NCBI GenBank assembly: GCA_031429355.1
Contig: JANOZM010000018.1
Coordinates: 25,588 to 89,587, forward strand
DNA from: JANOZM01 sp031429355
GTDB taxonomy: Bacteria > Pseudomonadota > Gammaproteobacteria > Burkholderiales > Burkholderiaceae_E
Length of the DNA: 64,000 nt
Direction of reading: 5' to 3'
Positions 7,968-17,323 of this stretch are shown in pieces. The number at the start of each line of letters is the position of its first letter. Position 1 is the first letter of the stretch. Below the pieces are notes generated by a model. It saw only the letters and a program-made list of their open reading frames with translations. It did not search any database and was not told where the DNA came from. A program made the translations under genes and the position numbers.

Positions 7968-8990
7968 TTAGCCGCCGTAACGAATTCGCGCCAAAGCGCT
8001 GCCTTTTGCCAACGCTTCTAGTTTGGCTGCTGCTACCGCACGAGACATTGGGGCTAAGCCGCAATTGGTGCAAGGCAATAGGTTTTCACGGGCCACAAAC
8101 TGTAAAGCTCTGCCAATGGTGTCGGCTACTTCTTCGGAGGTTTCAATTTGCTCGCTGGCCACGTCGATAACGCCAACCATCACTTGCTTGCCTTTAAGCA
8201 GGCTAATTAAATCCATTGGCACATGCGAGTGATAACACTCTAAGGATACCTGTTGAATTGAGCTGGCGGCCAAGGCAGGAAACACGGCTTCGTACTGACG
8301 CCATTCTTGTCCTAAAGTGGCTTTCCAGTCGTTATTGGCCTTGATGCCATAGCCGTAACAAATATGTACGGCTGTGGTGCAGGTAAGGCCCTTGGCAGCT
8401 ACTTCTAGCGCTTTTACGCCCCAGTCGGCGGCTTCTTTCATGTACACATTAAAGGCCGGCTCATCAAATTGGATGATGTCGACGCCATCGGCTTGCAGTG
8501 CCAAGGCTTCCTGGTTTAACAACTTGGCAAATGCCATTGCCATTGCTACGCGGTCACCGTAAAAACGGTCGGCAACGGTATCAACAATGGTCATTGGACC
8601 GGGGAGTGTAAATTTAATTTTACGTTTGGTATGGGCGCGCAAAATACGGGCTTCAAATTCATGAACGCGGCCGGTTAGTTTTAATTCTGAAACCACCTGT
8701 GGAACTTGCGCGTCATAGCGATTGTTGCGAATGCCCATGGTGACTTTGTTTTGAAAGTCGATACCTTCAATTTTCTCTAAAAAGCCGTGAACAAAATGTT
8801 GCCGTGCTTGCTCGCCGTCGCCAATGATGTCTAAGCCAGCATCTTCTTGTTCTTTAATCCATAGCAAAGTGGCATCGCGTTTGGCGGCTACTAGTTCTTC
8901 ACCTTCACTTTTCCAAGCGGGCCACAATTTGTTGGTTTCGGCTAACCAAGCGGGTTTAGGCAAGCTGCCGGCAATAGATGTGTTAAACAT
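7968..8990 (-). CDS. core-MetE (MesD-like) methionine synthase
   Basis: 340 residues, corresponding only to the C-terminal catalytic half of cobalamin-independent methionine synthase. Zinc-ligand motifs are visible: TAVHICYGYG (His and Cys) and CTNCGLAPM (Cys), with IIQFDEPAF in the barrel core. Classical MetE is about 750 residues, so this is a core-MetE. The overall sequence matches what I recall of the oxygen-dependent MesD type, which works with a DUF1852 protein (MesX); no such partner is in the window. Predicted role: methyl transfer to homocysteine in methionine synthesis. It lies 44 bp upstream of the adenine deaminase on the same strand. Confidence 0.8.
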   Translation of the reverse strand: MFNTSIAGSLPKPAWLAETNKLWPAWKSEGEELVAAKRDATLLWIKEQEDAGLDIIGDGEQARQHFVHGFLEKIEGIDFQNKVTMGIRNNRYDAQVPQVVSELKLTGRVHEFEARILRAHTKRKIKFTLPGPMTIVDTVADRFYGDRVAMAMAFAKLLNQEALALQADGVDIIQFDEPAFNVYMKEAADWGVKALEVAAKGLTCTTAVHICYGYGIKANNDWKATLGQEWRQYEAVFPALAASSIQQVSLECYHSHVPMDLISLLKGKQVMVGVIDVASEQIETSEEVADTIGRALQFVARENLLPCTNCGLAPMSRAVAAAKLEALAKGSALARIRYGG

Positions 8991-9094
8991 AAAAAGGTCT
9001 CGAATTAAAAATTGGAAATATTGGTTTAAAAAATTGTCGAGAACGTTGGCTTAAAGGCCAAACGATCGGGCATTGCATGGTTAGCTGTCACGCT

Positions 9095-9901
9095 TCACAA
9101 GGTCAGCAATTGTGCAACAACACTGGCGGCAATGACTTCGGGTTCTTTGCCTGTAACCCCTGTAATTCCTATGGGGCAGGTCATTTTTTCTAAAAGTTGC
9201 GCGCTAAATGATCGCTCGCGTAGTTGCCGTTCAAAGCGGGCGCGTTTGGTCGCCGAGCCAATTAAACCCAAATATTTAAAATCGTTGCGGCGTAATACTT
9301 GATCCACAATTTCTAAATCGAGTGCATGGCTATGTGTAAGCACTAAAAAGCAAGCATTGGGTGGTGCAAGGGCTACTTCGGCTTGTACAGAATCAACACA
9401 AATACGCTCTAGCTGGCAACCTTGTACGGCGCCTTTGGCAAACAAATTATCGTCGCTTAATTTTTCAAATTCGCTGCGTTCATCAATCCACTGCACTGTG
9501 CATGCGATGGGCGCTAATGCGCGGATGATTGCTTGGCCCACATGGCCTGCGCCATACAGTTGTAAAAAAAAGCGCTGTTGGGTTTTACCAAATTGCGCAG
9601 CTTTTTCGGGACTCCAAATAGTGTAGGCAACATCGAGCGCGCCACCACAACATTGCCCTAGGCTTGGACCCAAAGCGAAGTGTTCTACTAGTTCTTTGCC
9701 GCCTGATAAAGGGTTACTACCACTTGCCATTTGCTGCAAAAATTTGCGCGCGTTGGCCATGGCTTGAAACTCTAAATGCCCACCGCCTATGGTGCCAAAA
9801 CTGGTGTCTTGGCTAACCCACATCCAAGTGCCATCCTCGCGGGGTACCGAGCCACGCGCGTTGCGTACTTCAATAACAATCGCGGCGGTGGTTGGGTTCA
9901 T
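9095..9901 (-). CDS. xdhC: XdhC, xanthine dehydrogenase maturation factor
   Basis: 268 residues. The N-terminal XdhC domain has the family start VIEVRNARGSVPREDGTWMW and GTIGGGHLEF. The C-terminal Rossmann half has LYGAGHVGQAII, IDERSEF and the closing GLIGSATKRARF with TGKEPEVIAASVVAQ. XdhC binds molybdenum cofactor, promotes its sulfuration and inserts it into xanthine dehydrogenase. The xdhA/xdhB partners are not in the window. The ATG overlaps the prfC stop as TAATG, so the gene is probably translationally coupled to prfC. With adenine deaminase nearby it points to hypoxanthine/xanthine oxidation. Confidence 0.9.
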   Translation of the reverse strand: MNPTTAAIVIEVRNARGSVPREDGTWMWVSQDTSFGTIGGGHLEFQAMANARKFLQQMASGSNPLSGGKELVEHFALGPSLGQCCGGALDVAYTIWSPEKAAQFGKTQQRFFLQLYGAGHVGQAIIRALAPIACTVQWIDERSEFEKLSDDNLFAKGAVQGCQLERICVDSVQAEVALAPPNACFLVLTHSHALDLEIVDQVLRRNDFKYLGLIGSATKRARFERQLRERSFSAQLLEKMTCPIGITGVTGKEPEVIAASVVAQLLTL

Positions 9902-11514
9902 TACACCAAGACCAAGCCCGCGTGTTCGCGCAGCGGGTGAAACTGAATATTAGGCCAGCGTTCTTGCATAACACGCAGCTCGTATTGCGAGCTCATCATG
10001 TAGGCTTGAGTATCGGCTGCATCAAGTGCAACTTTAGTCGGGTTGGTGTCCACAAAGCGGCGTAACTCGTTAGGGTCTTTGGCAGTAATCCAGCGAGCGC
10101 CAGAAAAGTTGGCTGCACCTAAACGTACATCAACACCATACTCAGATTTTAAGCGATGCTGAACCACTTCAAATTGCAATTGGCCGACAGCCCCCAACAA
10201 TTTCAAGTTACTAACTAACGGACGAAACACCTGAATCGCGCCTTCTTCGCCTAGCTCTTTTAAGCCTTTATCCAGCTGCTTGCCGCGCAAAGGGTCGGCT
10301 AGTTCAACGCTACGAAATAGTTCTGGCGCAAAGAACGGCAGGCCCGTAAATTGCAACGCTTCGCCCTCGGTCACGGTATCGCCTAATTGCAAACCACCGT
10401 GGGTAATAATACCGATAATGTCGCCAGCATAAGCTTGCTCGACTAAATCGCGTCGTTGCGATAAAAAAGTTACAACGCCGGTAGGTCGTAATTCTTTGCC
10501 GTTGCGTCGTACCTTGAGGCGCATGCCACGATCAAACTTACCCGAGCACACACGTAAAAACGCAATCCGATCGCGATGCGATGGGTCCATATTGGCTTGA
10601 ATTTTAAACACGACACCCGAGAACTTTTTTTCATCCGGCTGCACAGCACGTGTGCCCACATTGAGCATGCCAATACGTTCTTTTGGGGCTGGTGCAATGC
10701 GTACTAAAGATTCTAAAATTTCTTTCACACCAAAGTTGTTAATCGCAGAACCGAAAAACACGGGGGTTTGGCGACCGGCTAAAAATTCGGGGGCTTCAAA
10801 GGCAGGGCAGGCCGACTCAACAATTTCCATCTCGGCCAAAGCGGTGCCCCATTCATCAGGAAACCGTCGTTGCAGTTCTGCGTGGTCCGTCACAATTTCA
10901 TCGTCGTCGCTGACGCGTGCTTGGCCCGATGCAAAAATACGCATGTTCTTCTCGACCAAGTTGTAAATGCCGCGAAAAAACTTGCCGCGTCCGACCGGCC
11001 AAGTGGTTGGCGAGCACGGCATCCCAAGTGCGTTCTCAATTTCTTCTAATAACTCTAGCGGGTCGCGTACTTCACGATCTAATTTGTTAACGAAGGTAAG
11101 TACCGGCGTGTTGCGGGTTCGGCACACATCGATCAAACGCAGGGTTTGCGATTCGACACCGTTTGCGGCATCAATTACCATCAACGCGCTATCTACCGCC
11201 GTTAGTACGCGATAGGTGTCTTCCGAAAAGTCTTGGTGACCCGGGGTGTCTAGCAAGTTAATTACGCAACCGCCAAATTCCATTTGCATCACCGAGCTGG
11301 CGACGGAAATTCCGCGCTGCTTTTCAATTTCCATCCAATCCGAAGTGGCATGCCGCGCTGCTTTTCGGGCCTTAACCGAACCGGCGATTTGGATCGCACC
11401 CGTAAAAAGCAATAGCTTTTCGGTCAGGGTAGTCTTTCCCGCGTCTGGGTGGGAAATAATCGCAAATGTTCTGCGCCGCTGTACTTCAGCGGATAAAATC
11501 GGGTCTTGCATCAT
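9901..11514 (-). CDS. prfC: peptide chain release factor 3
   Basis: 537 residues, the usual length for RF3. GTPase motifs are clear: SHPDAGKTTL (G1), RGISVASS (G2 region), DTPGHQDF (G3) and NKLDRE (G4). The protein continues through the translation-factor domain II and the RF3 C-terminal domain (VGQLQFEVVQHRL). It recycles release factors 1 and 2 from the ribosome after termination. Two adjacent ATG codons (11514, 11511) are both possible starts. The gene is divergent from the ABC importer operon, with about 215 bp between starts that must hold both promoters. Confidence 0.97.
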   Translation of the reverse strand: MMQDPILSAEVQRRRTFAIISHPDAGKTTLTEKLLLFTGAIQIAGSVKARKAARHATSDWMEIEKQRGISVASSVMQMEFGGCVINLLDTPGHQDFSEDTYRVLTAVDSALMVIDAANGVESQTLRLIDVCRTRNTPVLTFVNKLDREVRDPLELLEEIENALGMPCSPTTWPVGRGKFFRGIYNLVEKNMRIFASGQARVSDDDEIVTDHAELQRRFPDEWGTALAEMEIVESACPAFEAPEFLAGRQTPVFFGSAINNFGVKEILESLVRIAPAPKERIGMLNVGTRAVQPDEKKFSGVVFKIQANMDPSHRDRIAFLRVCSGKFDRGMRLKVRRNGKELRPTGVVTFLSQRRDLVEQAYAGDIIGIITHGGLQLGDTVTEGEALQFTGLPFFAPELFRSVELADPLRGKQLDKGLKELGEEGAIQVFRPLVSNLKLLGAVGQLQFEVVQHRLKSEYGVDVRLGAANFSGARWITAKDPNELRRFVDTNPTKVALDAADTQAYMMSSQYELRVMQERWPNIQFHPLREHAGLVLV

Positions 11515-11729
11515 GAAATGGGGCTCTCGCGGCGTATCGCCAGCTTATCGTGCCCGTATTGTCTCAAATGCAGCAAAATTTGTTTACACTGCGGGACAGC
11601 TGCATTGCCGCGCTTTCAGGCTACTAACGAGATACTTTGCGGAAATTGCCATTTAGCAATCCACTTTGTAACCGTTAATTGCCTCAACTGATCGCGGCAA
11701 TTTTTATCCGACTCTACGAATTTACGATT

Positions 11730-13226
11730 TTGACCCCGCGACTCGAACTTACTGGCATTACGAAACGGTACCCAGCAGTGCTCGCAAATGATGCCGTCAA
11801 TTTGACGGTCATGCCCGGCGAAATTCATGCGGTATTGGGTGAAAACGGAGCTGGTAAATCGACTTTAATGAAGGTGATTTACGGGGCGGTTAGGGCTGAT
11901 GCGGGGCAAATTCGGGTCGATGGGCAGTTAGTTTCTATCGAAAGCCCTGCAGCGGCGCGTAAATTTGGTATTGCGATGGTGTTTCAGCATTTTGCTGTGT
12001 TTGAAACATTAACGGTGGCCGAAAATGTGGCTTTAGGCTTGGGCTCTGATCTTTCTGTAACGCAAGTAGCCGCGCGAATTAACGAAGTAGCGACCGAATA
12101 CGGACTGCCGGTTGACCCCAATACGCCAGTACATAGTTTGTCGGTTGGCGAGCGCCAACGCGTCGAAATTTTAAGGGCCTTGCTGACTAACCCTAAAGTG
12201 CTTATTTTAGACGAACCAACGTCGGTGTTAACACCGCAAGCGGTACACACTTTATTTGAAACTTTGCGGCGCTTGGCAAGCGAAGGTTGCAGCATTATTT
12301 ACATTAGCCATAAGCTCGATGAAATTCGCGCTTTGTGTCATCAATGCACTGTATTACGTGGTGGTAAAAATGTGGGCCAAGTCGATCCGCGCCAAGTGCA
12401 AGCTAGCGATTTAGCTAAGTTAATGATTGGCAATGAGCCACCCAAATTGCAGCAACGACCCGCTAACCCTGGTGCAAAAGTGTTACGCGTAGAGGGTTTA
12501 GTTTTAGAGCGCAACGATCCCTTTGGGACCGATTTAACGGACGTTTCTTTGGCGCTACATTCTGGCGAAATTCTAGGGATTGCAGGTGTATCAGGCAATG
12601 GCCAACAGGCCTTGCTTGCGGCATTGTCGGGCGAAGATCGACGCGCCGTTAATCAATCTATTCTGTTATTCGATCAACCCGTAGGCCGTCTCGACCCCGA
12701 GCAACGGCGAGCCTTGGGCTTGCACTTTGTGCCCGAAGAGCGGCTAGGTCGCGGCGCATTGCCTACTTTTTCATTGGCGCAAAATACCTTGCTAACCCGC
12801 GCCAGTTCGGGGCTGGTCAAAAAGGGTTGGTTGCAACCAAAAAAAGCAGCGGCTTTAGCCGCTGAAATTATAGAAAAATTTCAAGTTAAAGCAGGTGGCC
12901 CACAAGCGCTAGCAGGTAGTTTGTCGGGCGGCAATTTACAAAAATATATGATGGGCCGCGAGATTAGCAGTCAGCCCAAAGTGTTTATTGTGGCTCAACC
13001 TACTTGGGGTGTCGATGTGGGCGCAGCCGCGCAAATTAGGCAAGCTTTAATTGGTTTACGCGACGCAGGTTGTGCCGTGCTTGTGGTGTCGGAAGAGCTT
13101 GATGAGTTGTTTGAAATTTCAGATCGATTGCAAGTGATTTCGCAAGGTAAGTTATCGCCTTCTATTCATGTTGCGCAAGCCAGCAAAGAACTAATCGGGC
13201 AATGGATGAGTGGTTTATGGCATTAA
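11730..13226 (+). CDS. nucleoside/purine-type ABC importer, double ATPase subunit
   Basis: About 498 residues if started at TTG 11730, which gives MTPRLELTGITKRYPA and fits homologues; an upstream TTG at 11679 is also in frame. It has two ABC domains. The first has Walker A GENGAGKSTL, signature LSVGERQRVEI and Walker B VLILDEPTS. The second has a degenerate Walker A (GVSGNGQQALL), signature LSGGNLQKYMMGREI, and a Walker B whose expected DEPT reads VAQPTWGVDVG. This asymmetric layout is typical of the RbsA/NupA family that powers BMP-protein-dependent nucleoside import. It is first gene of an operon with two permeases and a BMP lipoprotein. Confidence 0.9.
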   Translation: MTPRLELTGITKRYPAVLANDAVNLTVMPGEIHAVLGENGAGKSTLMKVIYGAVRADAGQIRVDGQLVSIESPAAARKFGIAMVFQHFAVFETLTVAENVALGLGSDLSVTQVAARINEVATEYGLPVDPNTPVHSLSVGERQRVEILRALLTNPKVLILDEPTSVLTPQAVHTLFETLRRLASEGCSIIYISHKLDEIRALCHQCTVLRGGKNVGQVDPRQVQASDLAKLMIGNEPPKLQQRPANPGAKVLRVEGLVLERNDPFGTDLTDVSLALHSGEILGIAGVSGNGQQALLAALSGEDRRAVNQSILLFDQPVGRLDPEQRRALGLHFVPEERLGRGALPTFSLAQNTLLTRASSGLVKKGWLQPKKAAALAAEIIEKFQVKAGGPQALAGSLSGGNLQKYMMGREISSQPKVFIVAQPTWGVDVGAAAQIRQALIGLRDAGCAVLVVSEELDELFEISDRLQVISQGKLSPSIHVAQASKELIGQWMSGLWH

Positions 13227-14341
13227 GTGCAACAAAAGATACGGTGAAAAGTACCACCAAAAATACGACAAAAATGGTTGGTGCGCCAAGGCTCGAGCTG
13301 CGAGCTCAAGCTTCGCAAACGATGGCTGTTTTGTCGCCCCTTATCGCGTTAGCCATAACGGTTGCGCTGGGCTCTTTACTGTTTATCGCTTTGGGCAAAG
13401 ATCCAGTTAAAGCGCTAAATTTATTTTTTGTTGAACCACTTAAAAGTGTGTATGCCTTAACCGAGTTAAGCGTTAAGGCCACGCCACTTATTTTGTGTGC
13501 GCTAGGCTTGGCGGTTTGTTATCGCGCTAATGTGTGGAACATTGGTGCTGAGGGGCAATTGTTGTTAGGTGCAGTTAGTGCGGCTGGTGTAGCTTTGCTA
13601 GCCACCAAAGAAAGCAGCCCGTTGTTTTTTATTTTGCCGCTTTTGGCCGGCATATTGGGCGGCATGTTTTGGGCTGGCATTACGGCATTTTTGCGTGATC
13701 GATTTAATGCCAATGAAATTTTAGTCAGCTTAATGCTGGTGTACGTTGCTTATTTTTTTCTAACGTATTTAGTTTACGGCCCTTGGAAAGACCCAAACGG
13801 TTTTAATTTTCCACAGACAGCGACGTTTGCCAAAGCCGCAATGGCACCTCTATTACTAAGTGGCACGCGCTTAAGTATTGGCTTATTAATTGCATTAGTC
13901 GCCATTGTTTTAATTTGGTTGTTTATTGCGCGTTCGTATGCGGGCTTTCAATTGCAAGTGGGCGGGTTAGCCCCAGCCGCTGCACGTTACGCGGGGTATT
14001 CATCGCGCAAAGCCCTATGGACTGCATTGCTTATTTCTGGTGGTCTAGCGGGTCTTGCTGGGGCGCTAGAGGCGGTTGGTCCTTTGGGCCAGTTGACCCC
14101 TCATGTATCGACTGGCTATGGTTTTGCCGCCATTATCGTGGCGTTCGTTGGGCGCTTGCATCCCTTAGGCATTTTGTTTTCGGCAATTTTACTGTCAATG
14201 TTTTTTATCGGCGGCGAGCTAGCGCAATCGCGCTTAGGATTGCCTAGTTCTATCACCGGCGTGTTTCAGGGGCTTTTACTATTTTGCCTGTTGGCCTGCG
14301 ATACATTTATTCGTTACAAAATTCGCTGGGGACGCGCATGA
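13217..14341 (+). CDS. ABC importer permease 1 (BMP/nucleoside type)
   Basis: About 374 residues from ATG 13217, overlapping the ATPase stop by 10 bp; an ATG at 13202 is also in frame. Roughly ten hydrophobic segments follow a charged N-terminus. The family signature NVWNIGAEGQLLLGA is present, as is FNANEILVSLMLVYVAYF. It belongs to the branched-chain/BPD_transp_2 permease family of RbsC type that pairs with a second permease and a double ATPase. Overlaps at both ends (ATGA with the next gene) indicate strict co-translation. Confidence 0.92.
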   Translation: MALSATKDTVKSTTKNTTKMVGAPRLELRAQASQTMAVLSPLIALAITVALGSLLFIALGKDPVKALNLFFVEPLKSVYALTELSVKATPLILCALGLAVCYRANVWNIGAEGQLLLGAVSAAGVALLATKESSPLFFILPLLAGILGGMFWAGITAFLRDRFNANEILVSLMLVYVAYFFLTYLVYGPWKDPNGFNFPQTATFAKAAMAPLLLSGTRLSIGLLIALVAIVLIWLFIARSYAGFQLQVGGLAPAAARYAGYSSRKALWTALLISGGLAGLAGALEAVGPLGQLTPHVSTGYGFAAIIVAFVGRLHPLGILFSAILLSMFFIGGELAQSRLGLPSSITGVFQGLLLFCLLACDTFIRYKIRWGRA

Positions 14342-15279
14342 GCGATCAAATTGCATTGCTAATTGCAGCGACTTTAAATTCGGGGACGGTCATTGCGTTG
14401 GCTGCGCTCGGGCTACTGATTAACGAAAAAGCGGGCGTCGTGAACTTAGGTGCCGAAGGCATGATGCTAATTGCGGCCATGGTTGGGTTTGCTGTGGTAC
14501 ACAATTCTGGTTCTATTAGTTTAGGGTTTTTAGCGGCGGCTGCCGCTGGTGCTACTGCCGCTGCTTTGTTGGGTTTTCTTATCATTTGGTTAAACACTAA
14601 TCAATATGCCAGCGGGTTGGCGCTTAGCCTGTTTGGCACCGGCTTGGCAGCGTTTGCTGGCATTCCCTATGTGGGTAAAACAATTGCGCAAAGCAATAGC
14701 GCGGTTACCGAAACTAGCCAATCAGTTTTTTCTGCAATTCAACAAGTTCCATTTTTTGGGCCTGCCTTTTTTAAGCAACATATTCTTGTCTATGGCGTTG
14801 TATTGCTGGCCTTTGCAATCGCTTGGTTCTTATTCAAAACACGCTTTGGTTTAATTTTGCGTGCGGTTGGCGAGTCGCCCGAATCAGCCCACGCGCTAGG
14901 TTATCCCGTGCGCAAAATTCGGTTGTTGGCGATGATGTTTGGTGGCGCATGTTGTGGCTTAGCTGGTGCGTATTTAAGCATTATTTACACCCCACTTTGG
15001 GTCGAGGGAATGACGGCAGGGCGCGGTTGGATAGCCCTAGCGCTTACAACTTTTGCTACTTGGCGACCCGGCCGAGTTTTGTTGGGTGCCTACTTGTTTG
15101 GTGGCATCACTATGGTGCAATTTCATTTGCAAGGCACCGGAGTGCAAGTGCCTGCACAATTGTTGTCGATGTTGCCCTACATTGCCACGATTGTAGTTCT
15201 CGTGTTAATTAGTCGAAACCCGACATGGATTCGATTAAATATGCCAGCCTCTTTAGGCAAGATATTTTCGCCCCATTGA
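14338..15279 (+). CDS. ABC importer permease 2 (BMP/nucleoside type)
   Basis: 313 residues from ATG 14338, overlapping the previous stop as ATGA; the frame extends upstream but inside permease 1. About eight to ten membrane segments. The signature of the family is GVVNLGAEGMMLIAAMVGF, and the conserved EAA-like region is SPESAHALGYPVRKIRL with GAYLSIIY. It forms the membrane channel with permease 1. An 82-bp gap separates it from the lipoprotein gene. Confidence 0.92.
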   Translation: MSDQIALLIAATLNSGTVIALAALGLLINEKAGVVNLGAEGMMLIAAMVGFAVVHNSGSISLGFLAAAAAGATAAALLGFLIIWLNTNQYASGLALSLFGTGLAAFAGIPYVGKTIAQSNSAVTETSQSVFSAIQQVPFFGPAFFKQHILVYGVVLLAFAIAWFLFKTRFGLILRAVGESPESAHALGYPVRKIRLLAMMFGGACCGLAGAYLSIIYTPLWVEGMTAGRGWIALALTTFATWRPGRVLLGAYLFGGITMVQFHLQGTGVQVPAQLLSMLPYIATIVVLVLISRNPTWIRLNMPASLGKIFSPH

Positions 15280-15361
15280 TTGGGTAGATAAACTTCTGTT
15301 TAAGGTCACTGATTTTAGGTTTACAATTCTCGTTTCCCCTTGTCTCTTCTCGGAGTAATTT

Positions 15362-16531
15362 ATGTCTTTGAATTCCTATCGCCGTAGTTTGATGGCGAAA
15401 GTTGCTTTGGCTTCTGCAACTATTGCTTCGGGCTTGGCACTTACTGCCTGTAACAAAGCACCAGATCCTGCAAAAGCGCCTGCAACAACGCCAGCCGCCG
15501 CTCCTGCAGCACCTGTTGCAGCAACACCCAAGAAAATTGCATTTGTTTATGTCGGTCCTGTGGGTGACGGTGGTTGGACTTTTGCACATGATAATGGCCG
15601 CAAAGCAATCGATGCCGAGTTCGGCGACAAGGTCAAAACCAGTTTTGTCGAGTCGATTAAAGAAGGTGCCGACGCCGAGCGCGTAATTCGCGATTTAGTG
15701 GCTCAAGGTAACGACATGGTGTTCGCAACCAGCTTTGGTTATGGCGACTCAATGGCTAAAGTAGCCGAAGGTTCAAAGACCGTTAAGTTTGAACACGCCA
15801 CTGGTTACAAAACGAGCGAAAATTTACGCGTTTACGACTCGCGTACTTATGAAGGCGCGTACATGGCCGGCATTATTGCAGGCAAAATGACGAAGTCGAA
15901 TACCTTGGGCGTTGTCGCTTCAATTCCAATTCCAGAAGTCATTCGTAACATCAACGCTTACACAATGGGCGCGCAAAGCGTCAACCCTAAAATTAAGACT
16001 AAAGTGGTTTGGGTTGGCGAGTGGTTCAATCCACCAAAAGAGACCGAAGCGGCTACTGCTTTAATTAACCAAGGTGCTGACGTTTTGTTGCAAAACACTG
16101 ATTCGTCCGCAGTGTTAGGTACAGCAGAAAAAATGGGCAAAATGGCTTTTGGTTGGGACAGCGATATGACCAAATATGGTCCTAATGCGCACTTAGCTTC
16201 AGCTATTATTAACTGGGGCCCTTACTATAAAAAGGCTACCAAAGAACTGTTAGATGGTTCGTGGAAAACCGAAAATACTTGGTGGGGCGTAAAAGAAGGC
16301 GCAATCGATTTAGTGTCTATTTCTAACAAAGTTCCAGCCGACGTAAAAGCTTTGGTTGAGCAGAAAAAAGCGGGCCTAAAAGATGGTAGTTTTGTTATTT
16401 GGAAAGGCCCAATTTTAGGCCAAGATGGCAAAGAAGTTTTGGCCAAAGATGTTGTTGCCGATGACAAGTTTTTAGGCGACGTCAAGTTTTACGTTAAGGG
16501 CGTTGATAGCAAAGTGCCCGAGTCGAAATAA
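15362..16531 (+). CDS. BMP-family lipoprotein, substrate-binding subunit
   Basis: 389 residues. Lipoprotein signal with lipobox LTAC (Cys30), then an Ala/Pro-rich linker (about residues 33-55) and the BMP fold starting KKIAFVYVGPVGDGGWTFAHD. Further BMP hallmarks are YEGAYMAGIIAG, the VNPKIKTKVVWVGEWFNP segment and QNTDSSAVLG. BMP proteins of this subgroup bind nucleosides or purine bases at the outer face of the inner membrane and feed the importer encoded just upstream. A CGGAG ribosome site lies seven bases before the ATG. The gene is followed by a strong terminator. Confidence 0.93.
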   Translation: MSLNSYRRSLMAKVALASATIASGLALTACNKAPDPAKAPATTPAAAPAAPVAATPKKIAFVYVGPVGDGGWTFAHDNGRKAIDAEFGDKVKTSFVESIKEGADAERVIRDLVAQGNDMVFATSFGYGDSMAKVAEGSKTVKFEHATGYKTSENLRVYDSRTYEGAYMAGIIAGKMTKSNTLGVVASIPIPEVIRNINAYTMGAQSVNPKIKTKVVWVGEWFNPPKETEAATALINQGADVLLQNTDSSAVLGTAEKMGKMAFGWDSDMTKYGPNAHLASAIINWGPYYKKATKELLDGSWKTENTWWGVKEGAIDLVSISNKVPADVKALVEQKKAGLKDGSFVIWKGPILGQDGKEVLAKDVVADDKFLGDVKFYVKGVDSKVPESK

Positions 16532-16599
16532 AGTTCAGAGGTAATTTAATTAGGTTTATAAAAACTAACTGATAGCTTTGTTTGAATAAAGCTAACCAG

Positions 16600-16637
16600 A
16601 AAAAAGCCATCTTAGGGAGACCTGCGGTGGCTTTTTT
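16600..16637 (+). terminator. rho-independent terminator after the ABC importer operon
   Basis: Arms AAAAAAGCCA (16600-16609) and TGGCTTTTTT (16628-16637) pair perfectly over 10 bp, with a further AGG/CCT pairing inside the loop, and the 3' arm is the T tract. It lies 69 bp after the lipoprotein stop and before the nnrU-like gene. Confidence 0.85.
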
Positions 16638-16672
16638 ACTGTTCAGTAAAAAAATAGTTTAGGAGTAACAAA

Positions 16673-17251
16673 ATGTGGATAATGGTTCTTGGTTTGGTGC
16701 TGTTTTTAGGTATTCATTCAACCCGAATATTTGCTGAAGACTGGCGTGAACGCATGATTCGGCGCTCTGGCGAAAATGCTTGGAAAGGAATTTACACTCT
16801 AGTGTCGTTGGTTGGTTTTGGTTTGATTATTTGGGGCTACGGCCTCGCACGACAAACACCAACCATTATTTGGACACCGCCCGTTTTTACAAAGCATATT
16901 GCGGCTTTGCTAGTGCTGTTTGCCTTTATCTTAGTTGTCTCTGCCTATGTGCCAGGTAATTGGTTTAAGGTAAAAATGGGGCACCCCATGGTGTTGGGGG
17001 TAAAGGTTTGGGCATTAGCGCATTTGTTTGCTAGCGGAAAGCTGGCCAATATAGTTTTGTTTGCTGCGTTTTTAGTTTGGGCCATACTTTGCTTTCGCTC
17101 GTGTCGCCAGCGTGATAGGGCAAGCCTGCAGTCGCGCACCGATGTAAAGGCGGCGGCGACAGGCATCATCATTATTTTTGGTGTACTGCTTTGGGCATTG
17201 TTTGCGTTTTGGGGCCATGGGGCCTTAATTGGCGTTCGACCACTTGGGTGA
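16673..17251 (+). CDS. NnrU-family membrane protein
   Basis: 192 residues with about five membrane segments. Opening LGLVLFLGIHSTRIFAEDWR, then WKGIYTLVSLVGFGLIIWGYG, and the conserved GHPMVLGVKVWALAHLFASG match the NnrU family. NnrU is named after a gene linked to nitrite/nitric oxide reduction, but family members occur widely and the biochemical role is not established. No denitrification genes are near, so I make no such inference. Ribosome site AGGAG lies about nine bases before the ATG. Followed by a terminator shared with the convergent gene. Confidence 0.88.
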   Translation: MWIMVLGLVLFLGIHSTRIFAEDWRERMIRRSGENAWKGIYTLVSLVGFGLIIWGYGLARQTPTIIWTPPVFTKHIAALLVLFAFILVVSAYVPGNWFKVKMGHPMVLGVKVWALAHLFASGKLANIVLFAAFLVWAILCFRSCRQRDRASLQSRTDVKAAATGIIIIFGVLLWALFAFWGHGALIGVRPLG

Positions 17252-17260
17252 TTAAAATAA

Positions 17261-17288
17261 AATAAAGCTACGGTGCGGTAGCCTTATT
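17261..17288. terminator. bidirectional terminator
   Basis: Arms AATAAAGCTAC (17261-17271) and GTAGCCTTATT (17278-17288) pair with a single A/C mismatch around a 6-nt loop. The A/T-rich outer ends would give a T tract on either strand. It lies between the convergent nnrU-like and outer-membrane protein genes. Confidence 0.7.
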
Positions 17289-17323
17289 AAATAACTGCAG
17301 AAAGATAACTAAAGTGATTTAAC

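Noticed and set aside
8991..9094. possible SAM or cobalamin riboswitch before the methionine synthase gene
   Set aside because: The upstream space is only about 100 bp and shows none of the conserved core motifs.
12574..13030. degenerate second ABC domain of the importer ATPase, considered as gene decay
   Set aside because: The altered Walker motifs are normal for the second domain of RbsA/NupA-type double ATPases.
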